Source of the DNA: Halostella pelagica
GTDB lineage: Archaea; Halobacteriota; Halobacteria; Halobacteriales; Natronoarchaeaceae
Assembly (NCBI GenBank): GCA_005954745.1
Contig: CP040678.1
Location: forward strand, 1,488,001 to 1,552,000
Length of the DNA: 64,000 nt
Direction: 5' to 3'
The notes below the pieces were generated by a model. The model was not told the DNA's origin. It saw only the letters and a program-made list of their open reading frames with translations, and searched no databases. Each line of letters begins with the position of its first letter. Position 1 is the first letter of the stretch. Shown one piece after another: positions 33,085-42,817 of the stretch. The translations under genes and the position numbers were made by a program.

Positions 33085-35436
33085 ATGAACGCGGTTTCGC
33101 TCTCCCGGTCGCTCCGCTCGGAGGCTCGCCACGCCGACGAGCGGCGGCTACTGGTCGTGACCGGCGGGCGGGACGCCTGCTACGCCACGATCGAACGTGT
33201 GCTCGACGACCTGGACATTCCGATAGCGGCGACGACACTGGTCGGGCCGGACGACCGGTTGCAGTGCGAACACCTGCAGCCGAACCGTGCGGGAGACCTG
33301 CTCGGACAGACCCGGGAGGCAGTCGCCGTCGACGTTCACGAGGAGCTCCGCCCCAACGTCGTGGGTCGGGTCGTCGGCGCTGTCGACGGCGGCGGCCTGT
33401 TCGTCCTGCTCGCCCCGCCGCTCTCAGAGTGGCCAGAGATCCGGGACAGGTTCGACGAGAGTCTCGCCGTCCCGCCGTTCGACGTAGACGACGTGACCGG
33501 CTACTTCCGACGGCGGTTCGTTCGAACGCTGCGCGAACACCCCGGGATCGCTATCTACGACGCAGACGCCGGGAGCGTCGAACGCGACGGTCTGACCCGT
33601 CCCGCGCCGCGGCTGCCTGCGGACCCCGTCGCCGTGCCGGACGACCGTCAGTTTCCGCAGGCGGCGTACGAAGCCTGCCTGACGGCGGACCAGGCCGAAG
33701 CGGTTCACGACTTCGAGCGACTACGGGACTCGAATCAGGCGGTCGTCGCCGAGGCGGACCGCGGCCGCGGGAAATCAAGCGCCGCGGGGCTGGCGGCCGG
33801 GGCGCTGGCGCTCGAAGGGGACGACGTTCTGATAACCGCCCGGCAGTACCGGAGCGCCCGCGAGGCGTTCCTGCGGGCGCGGGAGTTGCTCGACGCTAAC
33901 GGCGCGTTGCTCGATGGCGAGGGCGGAGGGGCCGCAGGCGGGGACAATCCCCAGCGGCTTCGCGTCGCTGACGGCGGTGTCGTCCGCTTCGCCCGGGCCG
34001 TCGACGCAGCCGAACTTCCCGGGGACCCGGACGTGGTGTTCGTCGACGAGGCGGCAGCGCTGCCGGTCCGACTCCTCGAAGCCTTCCTCGACGCCGACCG
34101 CGTTGCCTTCACGACCACGGTTCACGGCTACGAGGGGGCCGGACGGGGATTCTCGGTCCGCTTTCGCGACCACCTCGCTGAAAGCGACCACGCGGTAACG
34201 GACGTGCGACTCGACGACCCGATCCGGTACGCGGGCGGCGACCCCGTCGAGGTCTGGGCGTTTCGGGCGCTCATGCTCGACGCCCGGCCTCCCGTCGACG
34301 AAGTGATCGCGGACGCGACGCCGGACACGGTGACGTACCGGGCGGTCGACACCGAGGAACTGCTGGCTGACGAGCATCTGCTCCGTGAGGTGTTCGGCCT
34401 GCTCGTTCTGGCGCACTACCGGACCGAACCGAACGACCTCGCGCGGTTGCTTGACGCCCCGAACCTCTCGGTGCGGGCGCTCCGTCACGACGGCCACGTC
34501 GTCAGCGTCGCGCTGCTCGCCCGCGAGGGCGACCTACCACCGGGACTCCGACGCGAGATGTACGACGGCGCGCGCGTCAAGGGAAACATGGTGCCGGACA
34601 TACTCACCAGCCAACTCCGCGACGAGGAAGCCGGGGACTCCGTCGGTCTCCGGGTAGTGCGGATAGCGACCCACCACGCCGTTCGGTCCCGAGAGTTGGG
34701 CTCGCACCTGCTCGATGCGGTCCGCGGAGAGTTCGACGGAGTCGACTATCTGAGCGTCGGCTACGGCGCGACCCCGGGACTCGTCGACTTCTGGCGCGAG
34801 AACGGGTTCTGCGCAGTCCATCTCTCGACGACCCGAAACGACGAAAGCGGCGAGTACTCCGCGGTGATGCTCGATCCCCGCTCCGCCGCTGGACGTGAGC
34901 TGTATGACCGACACGGGGAGTGGTTCGCCGGCCGTATCGCCGGCGTCCTCTCGGACGCGCTTACCGACGCGGATCCCGACGTGGTGCGGGCGGTCCTGCG
35001 GACTGTCGACGTGACGCCGCCGCTTTCCCTGTCGCCGTACGAGTGGCGGGTCGTCGTCAGCGCAGCCTTCGGTCCCGGCCTGTTCAGCGTCTCGCCCGCG
35101 CCGTTTCGTCGCCTCGCTGTGCGACACCTCGTGGAGCGCTCGGCCGACCTCTCCGCCCGCGAGGAGCGCCTGCTCGTCGCTCGCGTGCTTCAGGCGCGCG
35201 ACGGGTCGGCCGTCGCGGACTCGCTGGGTTATCCGTCCGAGCGCCAGTGCATGCGCGCTCTCGGCGACGCCTACGAACTGCTCGTGGCGGCCTACGGCGA
35301 CGAGGCGGCGCTCGCCGAACGCGATCGCTTCGCCGGGGCGAGAGACGGCGGAGCGGAGGACTGCGACAGTGCGGAAGACGGCAACAGTGCGGAGGACAGC
35401 GACGGAGCGGGGGACGAGGGCCGAACGGAGGATTGA
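33085..35436 (+). CDS. tmcA: tRNA(Met) cytidine acetyltransferase TmcA
   Basis: A 783-residue protein that makes ac4C on RNA with acetyl-CoA and ATP. The N-terminal TmcA domain (residues about 1-190) precedes an RNA helicase-like domain with Walker A ADRGRGKSSAAGLAAG at about 222 and VVFVDEAAALPVRLLEAF as Walker B. A GNAT domain (VVRIATHHAVRSRELGSHLLDAV, with a changed A-motif) and a C-terminal tRNA-binding part follow. The end is a low-complexity tail (SAEDGNSAEDSD). Archaeal TmcA modifies many RNAs. Confidence 0.93.
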   Translation: MNAVSLSRSLRSEARHADERRLLVVTGGRDACYATIERVLDDLDIPIAATTLVGPDDRLQCEHLQPNRAGDLLGQTREAVAVDVHEELRPNVVGRVVGAVDGGGLFVLLAPPLSEWPEIRDRFDESLAVPPFDVDDVTGYFRRRFVRTLREHPGIAIYDADAGSVERDGLTRPAPRLPADPVAVPDDRQFPQAAYEACLTADQAEAVHDFERLRDSNQAVVAEADRGRGKSSAAGLAAGALALEGDDVLITARQYRSAREAFLRARELLDANGALLDGEGGGAAGGDNPQRLRVADGGVVRFARAVDAAELPGDPDVVFVDEAAALPVRLLEAFLDADRVAFTTTVHGYEGAGRGFSVRFRDHLAESDHAVTDVRLDDPIRYAGGDPVEVWAFRALMLDARPPVDEVIADATPDTVTYRAVDTEELLADEHLLREVFGLLVLAHYRTEPNDLARLLDAPNLSVRALRHDGHVVSVALLAREGDLPPGLRREMYDGARVKGNMVPDILTSQLRDEEAGDSVGLRVVRIATHHAVRSRELGSHLLDAVRGEFDGVDYLSVGYGATPGLVDFWRENGFCAVHLSTTRNDESGEYSAVMLDPRSAAGRELYDRHGEWFAGRIAGVLSDALTDADPDVVRAVLRTVDVTPPLSLSPYEWRVVVSAAFGPGLFSVSPAPFRRLAVRHLVERSADLSAREERLLVARVLQARDGSAVADSLGYPSERQCMRALGDAYELLVAAYGDEAALAERDRFAGARDGGAEDCDSAEDGNSAEDSDGAGDEGRTED

Positions 35437-35606
35437 AAGCGCTGAGGATGCCGGCGGGACGGAGGATCGAAACGGCGCGGAGGCGAGGGTGGGGGCGGCA
35501 CTAAGAACGCGGACGAACCGGGAGAGAGGAGACGGCGGGCTGAACCGGCGCGGACTACGGCCGGGACGCCGGCAGACAGAAGTCGGACCGCCGCAAACGA
35601 GCGAGT

Positions 35607-35762
35607 ATGGGTACGTGCACCGAATCGGACTGCGACCGCAAGGCCGCCGTGCGTCTCTACGTCCCCTGGGACGAGGACCGGAACGTCTGTGCGTCCCACG
35701 CCCGGGTACTCGTTCAGCGGGACGGCGTCGTCGCGATGGCGCTGGACGACGCGGAACTGTAA
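35607..35762 (+). CDS. 51-residue zinc micro-protein
   Basis: MGTCTESDCDRKAAVRLYVP then RNVCASHARVL: C-x4-C at the start and C-x2-H later give a likely single zinc site of treble-clef type. The rest is a short beta/helix. The cysteine spacing and acidic composition support a real gene. It lies between TmcA and the convergent HTH-GNAT gene. Function unknown. Confidence 0.7.
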   Translation: MGTCTESDCDRKAAVRLYVPWDEDRNVCASHARVLVQRDGVVAMALDDAEL

Positions 35763-35775
35763 CCGTGGCGCGGGG

Positions 35776-36507
35776 CTACAGTCGACGCGCCAGCATCACT
35801 TCGTCGACGTGCCGGCCGTCGACCTTGTAGTGGTCTTCGCGGACGGCCTCGGTTTCCCACTCGTTCGATTCGAGGAAGTCGACCGCGGTTTGGTTCGTCG
35901 CCGGGATGCTGTTGTAGATCTTCTCGTAGCCGTTTTCGTCCGCCCAGTCGACGCCCCGGTCCAGCAGGCGGTTTCCGATGCCACGGCCGCGGTACTCGTC
36001 CAGAACGCCAACGGTCAACTCCGCGGTGTGGGCGAGTTTCCCGACTTCCGGCACGTCGAGATGGACCCAGCCGACGACGTCGTCGTTGACGGTAGCCACG
36101 AAGAAGATACGCGACTCCAGTTCGTTGTGTCGCAGAAGCACCTCCTCGTGGTCGATGACGTCGGCGACGGTTTCGGCCTCGATGTACGTGCCCTCCTCCG
36201 CGACGTCCCGGATTGCACCGACGAGGCCGGTCAGGTCCTCCTGTCGTGCCTGCCTGATGGTGCAGTCGACGCCGTCGGCCCGGAACTCCTCCTCGTCGGC
36301 GTCCTCGAACGCGATCCGAAGTTCGCCGTCGACCTCCTCGACGACGCCGTCGCGTTTGAGGATGGCGACGTGGTGGCCGAACCCGCGCGGGTCGATATCG
36401 AGCGCCTTGCGGAGTCGCTTGGGGTCGATAGACCCGTGTCGCTCGACGTGGTCGTAGATCCTGCTCCGGTCCTCGTGGCCGAATTCGAACTCGCCAGTCA
36501 ACTCCAT
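35776..36507 (-). CDS. HTH-GNAT fusion acetyltransferase
   Basis: A 243-residue protein. Residues 1-85 are a winged helix (FGHEDRSRIYDHVERHGSIDPKRLRKALD, then FGHHVAILKRDGVVEEVDGEL). Residues 90-240 are GNAT, with LTVGVLDEYRGRGIGNRLLDRG as the acetyl-CoA motif. Haloarchaea often join HTH and GNAT, perhaps for self-controlled acetylation. Start 36507 (MELTGEFEFG) is preferred by family resemblance; upstream ATGs at 36522 and 36546 are possible. Confidence 0.88.
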   Translation of the reverse strand: MELTGEFEFGHEDRSRIYDHVERHGSIDPKRLRKALDIDPRGFGHHVAILKRDGVVEEVDGELRIAFEDADEEEFRADGVDCTIRQARQEDLTGLVGAIRDVAEEGTYIEAETVADVIDHEEVLLRHNELESRIFFVATVNDDVVGWVHLDVPEVGKLAHTAELTVGVLDEYRGRGIGNRLLDRGVDWADENGYEKIYNSIPATNQTAVDFLESNEWETEAVREDHYKVDGRHVDEVMLARRL

Positions 36508-36643
36508 GACTATCGATAGCATACGCCATTCCTTAGTTGTTATCACGAGGGGGAGTTCCGACCGGTCGCACGCGTTCGAGCGACGAACGAACCGATATCT
36601 CAGCCGGATAACAGGCAGCCAGCCGCCGACTGGCGGGCCTCTG

Positions 36644-36720
36644 ACGGACTGTCGTAAGCCTATCTCCGGACAGCGACGAAACGAATAGGCGCGTACCGGT
36701 ACACAGTTACGACAGTCCGT
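36644..36720. repeat. 77-bp inverted-end element (copy A1)
   Basis: Perfect 14-bp ends: ACGGACTGTCGTAA (36644-36657) and its complement (36707-36720). The right end touches the stop of the 36722-37084 gene. It shares CGGTACACAGT (36697-36707) with copy A2 and its complement with A3. Confidence 0.7.
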
Positions 36721-36721
36721 A

Positions 36722-37084
36722 TCAGTCCGGCACGCCCGTCAGGACGTGCGCCACGTCGACCACGTTGTGCGTGTCGATGAGCGCCTCGGCGGCCGTCCGA
36801 ACGGTAACGTCGGCCTCTATCTCGACACCGTAGCAGGCGGCATACAGTTCGAGCCACTCGTTCATCGTCCGCTGGAGGCTGGCGAACTCGTCGCTGTCGA
36901 ATCGGACGGCCCGACCGCCGGTCCGGCATTCTAGATACAGCGCAACGGTCGGCCCGAACCCCTCCCGCAAGTAGGTCAGCGCTCGCTCCTCGTCGGGCGG
37001 GTTCGCCGGCGGGTCGAACGCCGCGCGGGCCCGGTCGGCCCGGTCGGACAGGTCGCGGATCCGGTCGCCGACGCTTTCGGTCAT
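36722..37084 (-). CDS. Uncharacterised protein of the Fix operon
   Basis: A 120-residue acidic protein, mostly helical, with LTYLREGFGPTVALYLECRTGGRAVRF and MNEWLELYAACYGVEIEADVTVRTAAEALIDTHN (spans about residues 45-110). No cofactor motif is clear. It overlaps FixC by ATGA and so belongs to the electron-transfer operon; it may be an assembly or partner protein. It has two unpaired-looking cysteines. I assign no function. Confidence 0.72.
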   Translation of the reverse strand: MTESVGDRIRDLSDRADRARAAFDPPANPPDEERALTYLREGFGPTVALYLECRTGGRAVRFDSDEFASLQRTMNEWLELYAACYGVEIEADVTVRTAAEALIDTHNVVDVAHVLTGVPD

Positions 37085-38739
37085 CCCTCGCGGAACTCGA
37101 CGCCTTTGCCGCCCTGTGGATGTTCCCAGTCCGTGTCGGCGACGATGGCGCAGGTGCCACACTCCACGCACGGCTGAGTGTCGAGACTCACCGCCGTCTT
37201 CTCGTCCCCGTTCGTCTTGACGGTCTCCTCCCGGTAACAGCCGCCGCCGAAGTCCTTCGCGCTCACGGGACAGGCCGACACCGCCGCGCCGCTCGCCTCC
37301 GCGGAGTTATCGAGTAGTTCGATGTGGGGGTTTCCGACGTCCGTATTGTACGTCAGGTCGCCGATGCGGTCCGCCAGGTCCGGCGTCTCTATCGTCCGCT
37401 CGGCGGTGACTCGGGTGCCCAGTTCCTCAGCGATGACCGTCGGCATGGTCACGTACGGCGTCCGCGTGTCGGGTGCCAGCATCGAGAGGAACGGCGACGA
37501 GTAGAGGTTTTCGAGGCGGTCACCCAGCACTCGGACGCCGAATCGACCGACCGCGGAGCGCAACACGCCGTCGGCGATGCTCGTGGCGAGATCGTTCTCT
37601 CCGACTGCGCTCGCCAACTCGTACCGGGTCGGGCGTAGCTTGTCCATCACGCCCTCCCGGTCGAGTTTCGTAGCGTAGCGCTCCCCGGCCAGGTCGGTGT
37701 CCCCACGCGAGCGCGCTTCGACGTACGCCTCGGCGGCGAGCGCACCCGCAGTCACCGCGTGGTTCATCCCCTTGATGATCGGTCCCTGTGCCTGCATCTG
37801 GCCGCCCGCGTCGCCGACCAGAACGAGGCGGTCCTTGTGGGGTGACTCGTGGGCGACCTTCTTCGAGTCCGGCACCAGTTTCGCCGAGTACTCCAGTTCC
37901 TCGTAGTCCTCGCCGATCCAGTCGTCCAGCAGAGGGTGCGTGAGCAGGCTGTCGAGCAGTTCGTGCGGTTCGGCCTCCTCAGCGACGAGACTGTCGAGGT
38001 GGAACACCGTTCCGACGGAGAGCGTGTCCTCGTTGGTGTAGACGAACCCGCCGCCGCGAACGCCCTCGAACAGGTCCCCCGAGAAGAGGTGTGCCGCGCC
38101 CTCGTCCGGGCCGAGGTCGAACCGCTCGTCGACGTCCGGCACGTCGACAACGGCCTTGACGCCCTGGAACCACTCGTCCGGTTCCTCCCAACTCATCAGA
38201 CCGGCGTCCCGTGCGAGTTCGGAGTTGACACCGTCCGCGGCGACGATCAGATCCGCGCGGATCGGGTCGAGTTCGTCGCAGGTGACGCCGACTATCTCCC
38301 CATTCTCCCGGAGGAGGCCGTTCACGTGGACTTCCGTCAGCAGACCGCCGCCGGTTTCGCGGGTCTTCTCGTGGACGCGGTCCGCGAGCCACGAGTCCAT
38401 CTTCCGGCGGAGGACGGCGTCGGACCACTCGGTGTCGTGCTCGTGGAGGTCGGTGATGTCGAACGTCTTCACCTTCTCTCCCGCGACGTTGTGGATGTAG
38501 TAGTCCGTGACAGGGCGCTCGGCCGCCTGCTCTCGGAACCCGGGGAACAGGTCGTCTATTGTGTACGGCGCGGACTCCTCGGCGTATATGAGGCCCCCGC
38601 TGACGTTTTTCGACCCGGCGTCGACGCCGCGTTCGAGCACTAGCGTCTCGACATCGTGTTTCGCGAGCGTCGCCGCCGCCGCGGCCCCGCCCGGCCCCGC
38701 ACCGACAACGACCGCTTCGTAATGTTCGTGATCAGTCAT
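37081..38739 (-). CDS. fixC: ETF-quinone oxidoreductase FixC with fused FixX-like tail
   Basis: A 552-residue flavoprotein. AVVVGAGPGGAAAAATLAKH is the FAD Rossmann motif; ERGVDAGSKNVSGGLIY follows, and RLVLVGDAGGQMQAQGPIIKGMNHAV is the second FAD motif. The last 100 residues carry ACPVSAKDF and PCVECGTCAI followed by HPQGGKGV, as in FixX ferredoxins, so FixX is fused. It passes electrons from EtfAB to the quinone pool at the membrane. It overlaps EtfA by 8 bases. Confidence 0.94.
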   Translation of the reverse strand: MTDHEHYEAVVVGAGPGGAAAAATLAKHDVETLVLERGVDAGSKNVSGGLIYAEESAPYTIDDLFPGFREQAAERPVTDYYIHNVAGEKVKTFDITDLHEHDTEWSDAVLRRKMDSWLADRVHEKTRETGGGLLTEVHVNGLLRENGEIVGVTCDELDPIRADLIVAADGVNSELARDAGLMSWEEPDEWFQGVKAVVDVPDVDERFDLGPDEGAAHLFSGDLFEGVRGGGFVYTNEDTLSVGTVFHLDSLVAEEAEPHELLDSLLTHPLLDDWIGEDYEELEYSAKLVPDSKKVAHESPHKDRLVLVGDAGGQMQAQGPIIKGMNHAVTAGALAAEAYVEARSRGDTDLAGERYATKLDREGVMDKLRPTRYELASAVGENDLATSIADGVLRSAVGRFGVRVLGDRLENLYSSPFLSMLAPDTRTPYVTMPTVIAEELGTRVTAERTIETPDLADRIGDLTYNTDVGNPHIELLDNSAEASGAAVSACPVSAKDFGGGCYREETVKTNGDEKTAVSLDTQPCVECGTCAIVADTDWEHPQGGKGVEFREG

Positions 38740-40429
38740 CGTTTTTACCTCCAGTACCGTCAGCAACCGCCTTCGCGAACTCGCCGCGTTCGACAGCCTC
38801 GGTCAGTCGGGGCAACACCTCGAACAGGTCGCCCTCGATGAAGTAGTCCGAGAAGTTGCGGATGTCCGCGTCGGTGTCCGTGTTTATCGTAACGATCGTG
38901 TCGGACTCGTCCATCCCGACCTTGTGCTGGACCGCGCCGGAGATGCCGGCGGCGATGTACACGTCGGGTTCGACGACCTGTCCGGTCTCGCCGATCTGGC
39001 GCTCCTCGGCGCTGTACTGTTCGACGTGACCCTCGAACTCGTACGACGAGGTGACGATCCCTCGCGTGATACCGAGGTCAGCGTCGTCGAACGCGTCGAC
39101 GAGGTCGAGACCGAGTTCCATGCCGCGCGTGGGGTCGTCACCGATACCGCGACCCAGCGCCACGATGACATCGTGGCCGGTTAGGTCGACGCCCTCGTCC
39201 AACTGGTCGTATTCTGTTACGTCGACGCGGAACCACTCGTCGTCCAGTTCCATCTCGTGTTCGACTATCTCCCCCTCGCGGTCGTGGTCCGGTTCCGGGA
39301 GGTCGAAGCTTCCCGGGATCACGGACGCTCCCTGCGGGTGGAAATCTCGGTTCGGCTTGTCGATACAGAGGATAGTCGAGTACTCGAAGCCGGAGAAGTC
39401 CGGGCGCTTCATGTGTAACACCCGTTCGAACTCCTTCTTGTCGCTGGTACCGCCGGTTTTCGCCGGGTTGGAGATCATCTCGTTTTCGATGTACAGTCCC
39501 GAGCAGTCGCTCGCGAGGCCGGAGTCGAGTTCCCCCTGAACCAGTGCAGACAGGTCCCGACCGTTGTTCGTCGCCGGGAAAATCGTGTATCGGGGTTCAT
39601 GGTACTCCTTCCAGTCGACGTCTTCGCGACCCTCCGCGGCCAGCGGCCCGCCGGCGCGGGCCATGTCGCACATGATCTCCGTGTAGGGTTTGTGCCGGAA
39701 CCGTTCGAGTCGGTCGTCCTCGTGATAGACGACCATATCCGCGCCGTAGGCGATGACGTCTTCGACGTGCTTGCTCGCGTCGGCCCCGACGAGGACGGCG
39801 ATCACCTTCTCGTCCTCGCCGGAAGACGTACCGTCTTCCGAGCCACCGTACTCGTCGTTGTAGTCGTCCATCAGGGTGCGAGCCTTCCCCAGCATCTCCT
39901 TCGAGACGTCTATCAGTTCGCCCGCCTGCGTCTCGCAGTACACCCACATGTCGCGGTAGTCGCCGCCGACCGTTCCCTCGACCCACTGCTTGTCGTTCGT
40001 CGGGTGGTCGAGTTCCGGGTACTTCTCCTCAGGGGGTTTGAACACCGCCGGTTCGCCGTCCTCTTCCTCGCTCCCTTCGACGGAGTCGATGCGGTTTTCT
40101 ATCTGTGAGATGGCCGACGAGCGCTCTTTCCCCTCCGTCTCGCGTTCGAGGATATCGCGCAACACGTCGGCGTCGTCGACGTCCCGCACCATGTTGGCGA
40201 TGTCGGCGACCGTCATTTCGGAGAGGTCGACCGTCTCGGGGTCTATCTCCCCGTCCTCGTCGTCTTCGACCTTCTCGATGCGGTCCTCGATGAGGGTCTT
40301 GACCGGCGCGCGGTCCTCGCCCTCCGCTTCGAGTTCGAGCATCTCCCGGAGTTCGTCCGGGTCGTCGACGTCTTTGATCTCCGGTCCGATTTCGGCTATC
40401 TCGTGTTCGGTAGGATCGAATTCAACCAT
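38732..40429 (-). CDS. etfA: Electron transfer flavoprotein alpha (EtfA/FixB) with N-terminal repeats
   Basis: A 565-residue protein, much longer than the usual 310-340. Residues about 1-120 hold two copies of a 50-residue helical unit (VDDPDELREMLELEAEGEDR / VDDADVLRDILERETEGKER). The rest is EtfA: HDVIVALGRGIGDD and GETGQVVEPDVYIAAGISGAVQHKVGM are the FAD-binding part. The N-terminal repeat may bind the partner or enzyme. Works with EtfB and FixC. Confidence 0.93.
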   Translation of the reverse strand: MVEFDPTEHEIAEIGPEIKDVDDPDELREMLELEAEGEDRAPVKTLIEDRIEKVEDDEDGEIDPETVDLSEMTVADIANMVRDVDDADVLRDILERETEGKERSSAISQIENRIDSVEGSEEEDGEPAVFKPPEEKYPELDHPTNDKQWVEGTVGGDYRDMWVYCETQAGELIDVSKEMLGKARTLMDDYNDEYGGSEDGTSSGEDEKVIAVLVGADASKHVEDVIAYGADMVVYHEDDRLERFRHKPYTEIMCDMARAGGPLAAEGREDVDWKEYHEPRYTIFPATNNGRDLSALVQGELDSGLASDCSGLYIENEMISNPAKTGGTSDKKEFERVLHMKRPDFSGFEYSTILCIDKPNRDFHPQGASVIPGSFDLPEPDHDREGEIVEHEMELDDEWFRVDVTEYDQLDEGVDLTGHDVIVALGRGIGDDPTRGMELGLDLVDAFDDADLGITRGIVTSSYEFEGHVEQYSAEERQIGETGQVVEPDVYIAAGISGAVQHKVGMDESDTIVTINTDTDADIRNFSDYFIEGDLFEVLPRLTEAVERGEFAKAVADGTGGKNDD

Positions 40430-40431
40430 CG

Positions 40432-41286
40432 TCAGTCTCCTGTGGCGTAGGGCGCGAGTTCGTCGACTACCTGTTCCATGCCCTCCGAGTCGTCGGCGTC
40501 GACCATCGTCGCGTCACGTTCGGAGGGCGCTTTGGGGATGGGGTCGACGCCCGACACGATAGTCGGTGATCCGTCGAGTCCGATGTAGTCCGGGTCGAGA
40601 TTGAGGTCCTCGTGGTCCCACACCGTGACGTGGTCCTCGTACTCCGCTGCGCGCTCTTTGGTCTCCTCGCGCAGGTCCTTGTGTTTCAGTCGGTGGTTCG
40701 CCTTCCGATAACTGGGTTCGTACTCCGGGTCCGCAACGATAAACGCCGGCATCGGCGCTTCGACCGTCTCTATTTCGGAGATGTCGCCTTCGACGAGGCG
40801 TTTGGCTCGTACCGTTCTCTCCTCTTCGTCCACGTCGAGCGAGATGACGTGCGTGATGACGGGCCAGTCGAGACACCAGCAGGTCTGGGGGCCGGTGTGG
40901 CCGGTCTCCCCGTCAGCGGTCTTGAATCCCGCGAACACGAGGTCCGGTCGGTCGTCGAGTTTCTGCAGGCCCGTGGCGACGGTCATCGCCGTTGCCCACG
41001 TGTCCGCCGCACCCATCTCGCGGTCTGAGAGCAGATAGAGGTCGTCTGCGTAGACGTCGCGCATTCCCTCCTGCAGGACCTCCTTGTAGCCCGGCGGCCC
41101 CATGCTCATCAGCGAGACGTGGCCGCCGTTGCGAACCTTCGTCTGAAACGCGGCGCGAAGGGCGTGTTTGTCGTTCGGGTTCATCACCGTCGGCGTCTTG
41201 CCGCGTTCGAGGTGGCCGTCCTCGTCGAACGACACCTGCCCCTCGCGGAAATCCGGAACTCCCTTCGTCAGTACTACCGTGTGCAT
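40432..41286 (-). CDS. etfB: Electron transfer flavoprotein beta (EtfB/FixA)
   Basis: A 284-residue EtfB. HTVVLTKGVPDFREGQVSF begins it, VMNPNDKHALRAAFQTKV and MGPPGYKEVLQEGMRDVYADDLYLLSD are typical, and DLVFAGFKTADGETGHTGPQTCWCLDWPVIT forms the nucleotide site (span about residues 105-140). It binds AMP or a second FAD in bifurcating ETFs. It lies 2 bases before etfA and 90 bases after fixX. Confidence 0.93.
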   Translation of the reverse strand: MHTVVLTKGVPDFREGQVSFDEDGHLERGKTPTVMNPNDKHALRAAFQTKVRNGGHVSLMSMGPPGYKEVLQEGMRDVYADDLYLLSDREMGAADTWATAMTVATGLQKLDDRPDLVFAGFKTADGETGHTGPQTCWCLDWPVITHVISLDVDEEERTVRAKRLVEGDISEIETVEAPMPAFIVADPEYEPSYRKANHRLKHKDLREETKERAAEYEDHVTVWDHEDLNLDPDYIGLDGSPTIVSGVDPIPKAPSERDATMVDADDSEGMEQVVDELAPYATGD

Positions 41287-41375
41287 GACTATCGTTCCCC
41301 TCGTGTGACTATCTCACCCGGGGCTCCGTAATAGTCTTTTGTGATTATTCGTCGGGGAAAGGACACGTAGCGGCG

Positions 41376-41711
<336 letters not shown>

Positions 41712-41732
41712 CTACCCTCACCTTCACTACAG

Positions 41733-41740
41733 GGATAACC
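41733..41740 (-). promoter_or_regulatory. TATA box of the Fix operon
   Basis: On the minus strand GGTTATCC, 28-35 bases before the fixX ATG at 41705. Fits a leaderless start. Confidence 0.45.
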
Positions 41741-41837
41741 GTGAAAAGATTTGCTACGAACCCGTCAGGGGACGGTCGGCGGCGAGCAGGAACGACCGGA
41801 ACGAAGCGCTTTCGGCCCGCGCTGCCGAACGGACGGT

Positions 41838-42314
41838 ATGGTCGAACTCGTCGCGGTGCTTGCCGTCGCGTTGCTCGTTCTGGGCGTCGTCGGGAGCGTC
41901 GTACCGTTGGTTCCCGGTGCCGTCCTCTCGCTGTCCGGCGTGTACGTCTACTGGTGGGCGACCGGTGATCCGGGTACCCTGGCGCTCGCGGCGTTCACGC
42001 TCATCGGGTTTCTGGTTATGATCGTCGACTACTTCGCCGGGACGATCTCGGCGAAAGCAGGCGGCGCGTCGTGGCTGGCGACGGCGCTCGCAAGCGTCGT
42101 CGGAGTCGGTACGCTTTTTTTCACCGGGCCGCTCGGCGCGCTCGTCGGCGTCGCGGTGACGGTGTTTCTCGTCGAGGCCTACCGCGGTAAGAGCCGGTCA
42201 GCGGGCGCGAAGGCGGCGCTGTACGCTACCGTCGGCATGCTCGGGTCAACGTTCATGCAGGTCGTGCTTACGACCGCGATGCTTCTCTCGTTCGTCCTAG
42301 TCGTGGTGATCTGA
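41838..42314 (+). CDS. DUF456 membrane protein
   Basis: A 158-residue protein with four to five helices. LVLGVVGSVVPLVPGAVLSLSGVYVYWWATG and IVDYFAGTISAKAGGASWLATALAS are the two glycine-rich halves typical of DUF456 (residues about 12-40 and 63-90). The function of the family is unknown. It is divergent from the Fix operon. Confidence 0.88.
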   Translation: MVELVAVLAVALLVLGVVGSVVPLVPGAVLSLSGVYVYWWATGDPGTLALAAFTLIGFLVMIVDYFAGTISAKAGGASWLATALASVVGVGTLFFTGPLGALVGVAVTVFLVEAYRGKSRSAGAKAALYATVGMLGSTFMQVVLTTAMLLSFVLVVVI

Positions 42315-42421
42315 GGGTCTTTCGGCGGGGTGACGGTCGATTCCGCGACAAGTCTGATGGTTGTTTTCCGAAAGAGAACGGGGACACAAACGTTATTTCG
42401 TTCCGGTGTAGAGCGGTCCGT

Positions 42422-42763
42422 ATGGAACGATCAGCGCGGTACGTTCTTGCGCTCGTTGTCGCCGCCGCGGTGACCGGCGGCCTCTACCTCGTCGCGTCGC
42501 CGGACGACCGGTCGACGCCCGTCCTCGTGGGCGTCGCCCCCACTTATGCCGTCGCGACGGCCGTCGTACTCCGCCACCCGGACACGTGGCGTGCGAGCGG
42601 GAACGTGTGGTCCGGCCTGTTCGTTGGCGCGACGACGTTCGGCGCGTTAATGCTGTTGAACGGCGTCGAACCGACGCCGAACCTCCCCGTCGCGGCGCTC
42701 GGATTCGGCCTTGCGTGGACCGGTTTCGCGACCGGGATCGCGTTCGAGCGAGAGGGCGACTGA
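42422..42763 (+). CDS. Small four-helix membrane protein
   Basis: A 113-residue hydrophobic protein with four membrane helices and few polar residues apart from the ends. No motif is recognised. It converges with the GluRS gene. Function unknown. Confidence 0.68.
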   Translation: MERSARYVLALVVAAAVTGGLYLVASPDDRSTPVLVGVAPTYAVATAVVLRHPDTWRASGNVWSGLFVGATTFGALMLLNGVEPTPNLPVAALGFGLAWTGFATGIAFEREGD

Positions 42764-42817
42764 GCGAGAGACCGCCAGCCGACCGGCACGTGGCAACGAC
42801 CTTCTACCGCGAGCGGC

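Noticed and set aside
36505-36515. CATGACTATCG at the start of both the HTH-GNAT and etfB (41284) genes
   Set aside because: An 11-base match with no further similarity on either side; likely chance.
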